The notes below the pieces were generated by a model. That model was not told where the DNA came from and ran no database searches. It saw only the letters and a list, made by a program, of their open reading frames with translations. Below are positions 23,384 through 23,703 of a DNA stretch of 23,703 bases, piece after piece (position 1 is the stretch's first letter; each line of letters opens with the position of its first letter). The stretch lies in NCBI GenBank assembly GCA_905207905.1, contig CAJLNC010000039.1:1-23703 (forward strand), given 5' to 3'. This DNA is from an uncultured Lachnospiraceae bacterium (lineage in GTDB: Bacteria; Bacillota_A; Clostridia; Lachnospirales; Lachnospiraceae). A program made the position numbers and the translations under genes.

Positions 23384-23703
23384 GTGGATATGGCGAAGCA
23401 GGTTGTATTGCAGATGCAGCATATCATGAAGATTTACGGCAACGGGGTAGTTGCTAACGAGGATGTAAGCCTTGAACTGAACAAGGGAGAGATCCACGCC
23501 CTGCTGGGAGAAAACGGTGCGGGAAAAAGTACTTTGATGAAAGTGCTTTTTGGAATTGAGACCCCTGATGAAGGAAAAATTCTGTTGAACGGCAAAGAGG
23601 TGACCATCAAGTCCCCTCAGGATGCGATCAGCAAAGGAATCGGCATGGTGCATCAGCATTTCATGCTGGTACCGTCACTGACTGTGGCAGAGAATATTAT
23701 CCT
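23384..23703 (+). CDS. ABC transporter ATP-binding protein, nucleoside importer type (3' end off window)
   Basis: The right edge cuts this gene after about 106 codons. The visible part has the nucleotide-binding-domain order: [20 protein letters not shown], Walker [27 protein letters not shown] and the Q-loop region [19 protein letters not shown]. The HQHFMLVP form is typical of the double-domain ATPases (NupO/YufO, RbsA-like) that serve BMP-type nucleoside importers, so the full protein is probably about 500 residues with two ATPase halves. I chose GTG 23384, with AGGCGG 7 bases upstream; ATG 23390 in frame is the alternative. Two permease genes are expected past the edge. Confidence 0.9.
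   Translation, partial: MDMAKQVVLQMQHIMKIYGNGVVANEDVSLELNKGEIHALLGENGAGKSTLMKVLFGIETPDEGKILLNGKEVTIKSPQDAISKGIGMVHQHFMLVPSLTVAENII

Noticed and set aside
22715..23659. 314-codon minus-strand frame
   Set aside because: It lies opposite the BMP lipoprotein gene, a strong terminator and the ABC ATPase start, which are all clearly real; composition is that of an antisense shadow.
1..23703. CRISPR array, tRNA, rRNA, insertion sequence or phage gene
   Set aside because: No regularly spaced repeats, cloverleaf, rRNA-like stretch, transposase or integrase frame was seen on either strand.

Overview
The window looks like a chromosomal segment of an anaerobic Firmicute, most likely a member of the Lachnospiraceae. 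The G+C content is near 50 %, Shine-Dalgarno sites are strong (AGGAGG type), start codons include GTG and TTG, there is a SpoIIM-like gene, a Gram-positive LexA box lies before recA, and the order recA-recX-rny and pyrH-frr-uppS-cdsA-dxr-rseP fits Clostridia. No CRISPR array, tRNA, rRNA, transposase or phage gene was seen.

Layout. (1) 1-7986 is a cell-surface glycan region: a YfhO-family membrane protein cut by the left edge; a convergent multi-pass membrane protein on the minus strand; and, from a divergent promoter pair, a three-gene plus-strand operon of a GT2 polyprenyl-phosphate-type glycosyltransferase, an ATP-grasp ligase and a CapK/PaaK-like adenylate-forming ligase. YfhO plus a GT2 enzyme recalls the CsbB/YfhO lipoteichoic-acid glycosylation pair. 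The two added ligases are the least explained part of the window and the best candidate for an undescribed surface-modification module. (2) 8371-11196 is a monocistronic CtpE-like P-type ATPase with unusual acidic, low-complexity inserts. (3) 11260-16622 is a housekeeping operon with its own promoter: UMP kinase, ribosome recycling factor, undecaprenyl diphosphate synthase, CDP-diacylglycerol synthase, DXP reductoisomerase and site-2 protease. It joins nucleotide supply, translation, isoprenoid/undecaprenyl carrier and phospholipid synthesis. (4) 16703-20223 holds recA (LexA box), recX (overlapping recA) and rny (own strong promoter). (5) 20224-20500 is a dense composite of palindromes that looks like a dispersed intergenic repeat, followed by a SpoIIM-like membrane protein. 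(6) 21361 to the right edge is a purine-nucleoside uptake and salvage cluster: deoD, a BMP-family lipoprotein, an intercistronic terminator, and an ABC ATPase cut by the right edge.

Most coding calls rest on clear family motifs. Substrates of the surface-glycan proteins and of the P-type ATPase are inferred. Promoters, hairpins and repeat-family claims come from reading the sequence by eye.
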